Positions 57,717 through 60,615 of a DNA stretch of 60,615 nucleotides are shown piece by piece. A program made the position numbers and the translations under genes. The DNA is from Phycisphaerales bacterium (lineage in GTDB: Bacteria > Planctomycetota > Phycisphaerae > Phycisphaerales > SM1A02). Under the pieces are notes generated by a model, which had not been told where the DNA came from, made no database searches, and was given only the letters and a program-made list of their open reading frames with translations. The first letter of the stretch is position 1. The number at the start of each line of letters is the position of its first letter. Where the stretch lies: assembly GCA_030749435.1 (NCBI GenBank), contig JASMKH010000015.1:1-60615 (forward strand), written 5' to 3'.

Positions 57717-59738
57717 ATGCCACGTGATATCCCGGTCGGCAACGGTGACATGCTCGTGACCTTCGATCGGCAGTACCGCATTCGCGATCTGTACTGGCCT
57801 CACGTCGGCATGCCCAATCACACGGGCGGCCATGTGCAGCACTTTGGTGTCTGGGCCGACGGCGAGTTCGCCTGGATCGAGGATGACACGTGGGTGCGGT
57901 CGCTCCGGTACAAGCCAGACACGATGGTGACCGAAGTCGTGCTTCGCAACAGCAGGCTCGGACTGGAGCTGCACTGTGAGGATGCGGTGGATTACAACAA
58001 CCCGGTGTACCTGCGGTCGATTCGCGTCCGCGACCTGCGTGATGCGCAGCGTGAGGTCCGTGTGTTCTTCCACCATGACATCTCGATCGGTGGATTCCGC
58101 GTCGGTGACACCGTGAACTACGACCCCAAGACGATGGGACTGGTGCATTACAAGGACGGCAGTTACTTCCTCGTCAATGGATGCGACAGCCGTAAGTGTG
58201 GGCTCGACCACTTCGCGACCGGAACCAAACGGCTCGGTACCGCCGAGGGCACGTGGCGAGATGCCGAGGACGGGCAACTTGTGCGGAGCGCCATCTCACA
58301 GGGTTCTGTCGATTCGACTATCGGGTTTGACTTGAAGATTGCCGCCGGGGGCGAGTCACACCTCGTCTACTGGATCGCCGCGGCGCACAGCTACAAGGAA
58401 GTGCGGGCCCTCAACCAGAAGGTGCTTGACCGAACTGCCGAGCGGATGATTCGACGGACCGAGGCCTACTGGCGACTCTGGGCGTGCAAGGAGCCGCTGG
58501 ACTTCGATCCGCTTCCGGAGCCGCTTCGCGACCATTACGTCCGCAGCGAGATCATTCTCCGAACGCAGGTCGATCATGCCGGGGCGATCATCGCTGCCAA
58601 CGACACGGACATCACGCACTTCGCTGGCGATACGTACTCATACATGTGGCCGCGGGACGGCGCGCTCTGCAGCCACGCGCTCATTCTGGCGGGTCACAGT
58701 GAACTCTCGCGACGGTTCTTCAGGTTCTGCCAGAACGTCATCGAGCCTGAAGGCTACTTCCTTCACAAGTACAACCCGACGGGCACGCTTGCGAGCAGCT
58801 GGCATCCATGGTTGAAGGAGGGTCGACCGAGCCTTCCGATTCAACAGGACGAAACGGCGCTGGTCCTCTGGGCACTGCGGCGGCACTTTGAGGTGTTCCG
58901 AGACGTCGAGTTCATTCGCGAGATGCACCGAGATCTGGTGACCATCCCCGCAGCGTGGATCATGTCGTTCCGCGATCACAACGGGCTGCCGCAACCCTCG
59001 TGGGATCTGTGGGAGGAGCGGCACGGGGTGCACCTCTTCACTGTGGCGGCATGCATTGGCGCGCTCGAGGCCGCCCGGGACTTCGCCGACGACTTCGGTG
59101 CTGCCGAAGAGACGGCGCGATACCGCGCAGCGGCCGACCAGATGCGGCAGGCGATGAATGAACACATGTGGTGCGAGGAGTCCGGTCATTACGCCAGAAC
59201 CGTGCTTCTGCAGACCGACGGGTCCTACACGCACGACCTGACGCTCGACGCGAGTGCGTGGGGACTCTTCGCCTTCGATGCAATGCCCGCCAGAGACCCA
59301 CGGGTCGCCTCGCACATGGCGGCGATCCGCGATCGGCTGTCCGTCGAGACGGCGATTGGCGGCGTGGCCCGGTACGAGAACGACTACTACCACCAGGTCG
59401 AGAAGCGAGACACCACGCGGATACCTGGCAATCCATGGGCGATCTGCACACTGTGGCTGGCGCAGTACGAGATTGCGACGGCGACGACGGTGGAGCAACT
59501 GGAGACGATCGTGCCAATGATCGAGTGGACGCGGGCGCGGTCACTGGAGTCGGGCGTACTGGCCGAGCAGTTCGATCCCTATACCGGGGCACCGATCAGC
59601 GTGAGCCCGCTCACGTGGTCGCATGCCACGGTGATGACGACGATTGTTCAGTACCTGCTGAAGTACGCGCAACTGACCGGCAGACCCGCGGGCACCGTTG
59701 CTGAGCTCACCCGTGCCCGCCCCGGCCGAGCCAGCTGA
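57717..59738 (+). CDS. Glycoside hydrolase family 15-type (glucoamylase-like) protein
   Basis: 673-residue cytoplasmic protein (no signal peptide) that should release glucose or related units from alpha-glucans or act on trehalose-type sugars. An N-terminal beta-sandwich domain (to about 270: VGNGDMLVTFDRQYRIRDLYWPHVGMPNHTGG) precedes an (alpha/alpha)6 barrel with YSYMWPRDGAL, the general acid region SWDLWEERHGVHLFT (about 428-442), and the base region GVLAEQFDPYTG (Glu near 616) followed by PLTWSHA. This two-domain build is that of bacterial GH15 enzymes. It starts 15 bp after pyrB with GGAG upstream, so they may be cotranscribed. Confidence 0.9.
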   Translation: MPRDIPVGNGDMLVTFDRQYRIRDLYWPHVGMPNHTGGHVQHFGVWADGEFAWIEDDTWVRSLRYKPDTMVTEVVLRNSRLGLELHCEDAVDYNNPVYLRSIRVRDLRDAQREVRVFFHHDISIGGFRVGDTVNYDPKTMGLVHYKDGSYFLVNGCDSRKCGLDHFATGTKRLGTAEGTWRDAEDGQLVRSAISQGSVDSTIGFDLKIAAGGESHLVYWIAAAHSYKEVRALNQKVLDRTAERMIRRTEAYWRLWACKEPLDFDPLPEPLRDHYVRSEIILRTQVDHAGAIIAANDTDITHFAGDTYSYMWPRDGALCSHALILAGHSELSRRFFRFCQNVIEPEGYFLHKYNPTGTLASSWHPWLKEGRPSLPIQQDETALVLWALRRHFEVFRDVEFIREMHRDLVTIPAAWIMSFRDHNGLPQPSWDLWEERHGVHLFTVAACIGALEAARDFADDFGAAEETARYRAAADQMRQAMNEHMWCEESGHYARTVLLQTDGSYTHDLTLDASAWGLFAFDAMPARDPRVASHMAAIRDRLSVETAIGGVARYENDYYHQVEKRDTTRIPGNPWAICTLWLAQYEIATATTVEQLETIVPMIEWTRARSLESGVLAEQFDPYTGAPISVSPLTWSHATVMTTIVQYLLKYAQLTGRPAGTVAELTRARPGRAS

Positions 59739-59764
59739 GGGGCGGTCAGGGCATCTCGGGGCGT

Positions 59765-59791
59765 GGCCCCCACAGGCGGCGACTGGGGGCC
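59765..59791 (+). terminator. Terminator hairpin after the GH15 gene
   Basis: GGCCCCCA (59765-59772) pairs perfectly with TGGGGGCC (59784-59791) around an 11-nt loop, 27 bp after the stop codon. No T run. Confidence 0.6.
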
Positions 59792-59868
59792 AGTGGCCCT
59801 TCGGGGAATCACTCACAATGTCATGACTTCGACCAAACTCTCCTCCTGATGGCGTCGATGCCGGGCAT

Positions 59869-60306
59869 ATGGCTGCCCCCCGAATCGACCTCGTCCCGCC
59901 GGAATCGCCCTCCACTGCGTTTGCAGAGGCTCAGGCGGCTCACAGTGGCCGGATGGGCTCGATCGGGCGGGCGGCCTGTCTTGGCTGGTACCTCGCGATT
60001 GCCCTGGCCGCTGCAGCGGACACGGCTGCCACTGGAATGCCGGCAGCCACGCTTGCCGCGGTCTTCGTGTTCGCCTCGGTCGGAGCCTTCCTCTGGGCTG
60101 GCGAGCGGACCGCGGAGCGGGTGATGCTTCGAAGTCTCCTTGTGGGCCTGATCGGGCTGGCCGCTGGTGTGTTCGCGTGCATCGGCGCGCCTCCCGGTTC
60201 GGTCGCGGCGGCCGAGTTCTTGTGTTTCGGTGCCATGGCCATGCTCTTCGGCATCCTCGCCGCCCTCCCCCCGGCCCTGGCGAGCGTTGCGGCGCAGGTG
60301 GGGTGA
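59869..60306 (+). CDS. Small polytopic membrane protein
   Basis: 145-residue hypothetical protein with a polar head (MAAPRIDLVPPESPS) and four hydrophobic segments (about 37-52, 58-76, 86-106, 115-140), rich in Ala and Gly. No family is recognised. It is convergent with the glycosyltransferase gene at the right edge. No Shine-Dalgarno is clear, and in-frame starts further upstream (59849) exist in another frame only, so the start is uncertain. Confidence 0.55.
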   Translation: MAAPRIDLVPPESPSTAFAEAQAAHSGRMGSIGRAACLGWYLAIALAAAADTAATGMPAATLAAVFVFASVGAFLWAGERTAERVMLRSLLVGLIGLAAGVFACIGAPPGSVAAAEFLCFGAMAMLFGILAALPPALASVAAQVG

Positions 60307-60316
60307 GCTGTCGAAA

Positions 60317-60615
60317 TCAGCGGCCGCTGCCGCGGTGCCGCACTTCGTGCCACGCTTGCCTGCAGAGCATGCCCAGAAACCTGGGGTCATCAATCAGATA
60401 CCGGCGGTACATCCGCTTTGGTTCCTGAACCAGTCGGAAGAGCCATTCAAGGCCAATCCTTGACACCCACTTCGGGGCTCGGCGATACACGCCCGCGGCG
60501 ATGTCGAAACTCCCTCCGACACCAAGAACAAATCCGACGTTGGAGAGGGCCTCGCGGTTGCGATCGACGAACTCCTCTTTCTTCGGACTTGAAATCGCGA
60601 TGAAGAGCATCTGCG
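60317..60615 (-). CDS. WecG/TagA/CpsF-family glycosyltransferase, 5' end cut by the window
   Basis: The C-terminal 99 residues of a GT26-type glycosyltransferase that adds a sugar to a lipid-linked acceptor in surface polysaccharide synthesis. The visible part has SSPKKEEFVDRN, VGFVLGVGGSFDIAAGVYRRAPKWV, IGLEWLFRLVQEPKRMYRRY, which is the typical C-terminal block of this family. The frame is open through the window edge, so the start is outside. Together with the deacetylase at 2432 it suggests an exopolysaccharide pathway, though the two are far apart. Confidence 0.9.
   Translation of the reverse strand, partial: QMLFIAISSPKKEEFVDRNREALSNVGFVLGVGGSFDIAAGVYRRAPKWVSRIGLEWLFRLVQEPKRMYRRYLIDDPRFLGMLCRQAWHEVRHRGSGR

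Overview
The window is one dense, high-GC bacterial chromosome segment that reads best as a member of the Planctomycetota, class Phycisphaerae. The main clue is that four secreted proteins end in the paired dockerin-like calcium-loop motif (D-x-N/D-G-D/N-G-x-V-x-x-D-D-L-L-x-L-L-x-x-W/F) typical of that class. Supporting signs are a large prepilin-type N-methylation protein, an acyl-CoA mutase, menaquinone synthesis through futalosine, and a split complex I locus. There is no rRNA, phage, IS element or CRISPR array. Two tRNA genes are present. All taxonomic and functional statements rest on reading motifs; no database search was possible.

Layout. Positions 1-1025 hold no convincing gene but are rich in structure: an eight-copy hairpin-forming repeat, a 14-bp iterated CAGC element, a 13-bp CATG repeat and two perfect parS sites, leading into parB. 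Positions 2432-9383 carry a polysaccharide deacetylase, a sugar-nucleotide epimerase, cysS-coaE, rho and a pseudopilin-like protein. Positions 9551-12708 are the translation/export block trnT-tuf-rpmG-trnW-secE-nusG, which is not followed by rplK. Positions 12855-21573 hold an outer-membrane barrel, a MoxR ATPase, gmk, der, ricT and lepB. Positions 21567-23640 are visibly more A/T-rich and encode an unrecognised secreted protein. Positions 24939-29743 are a tightly overlapping pilM-N-O-P-B operon. Next come hisS-mqnB, a lipase-like hydrolase, a large dockerin-like/thrombospondin-type-3-like secreted protein, an acyl-CoA mutase, a duplicated-domain lipoprotein, ispF, an acyl-CoA carboxylase subunit with an SDR, ybeY-corC, nuoD-nuoE-orf-nuoF, an orphan iron-type ABC permease, a tandem pair of subtilase-like proteins, a pentaheme cytochrome c, pyrB, a GH15 glucoamylase-like enzyme, and a truncated WecG/TagA-type glycosyltransferase at the right edge.

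How parts work together. nuoDEF, mqnB and the secreted pentaheme cytochrome point to a menaquinone-based respiratory chain with extracytoplasmic electron carriers. The pil genes form the inner-membrane assembly platform and extension motor of a type IV pilus or type II secretion machine, but secretin, PilC and PilT are not in the window. LepB, SecE and the several signal-peptide proteins form the export side.

Two genome-wide signals stand out. About ten operon-first genes have a TAnnnT -10 box only 6-9 nt before the ATG and no Shine-Dalgarno sequence, which predicts leaderless mRNAs; other genes have clear AGGAGG-type sites. The four dockerin-like C-termini share a Cys pair in the linker between the two loops, which suggests a common, disulfide-stabilised sorting or attachment domain carried by otherwise unrelated proteins.
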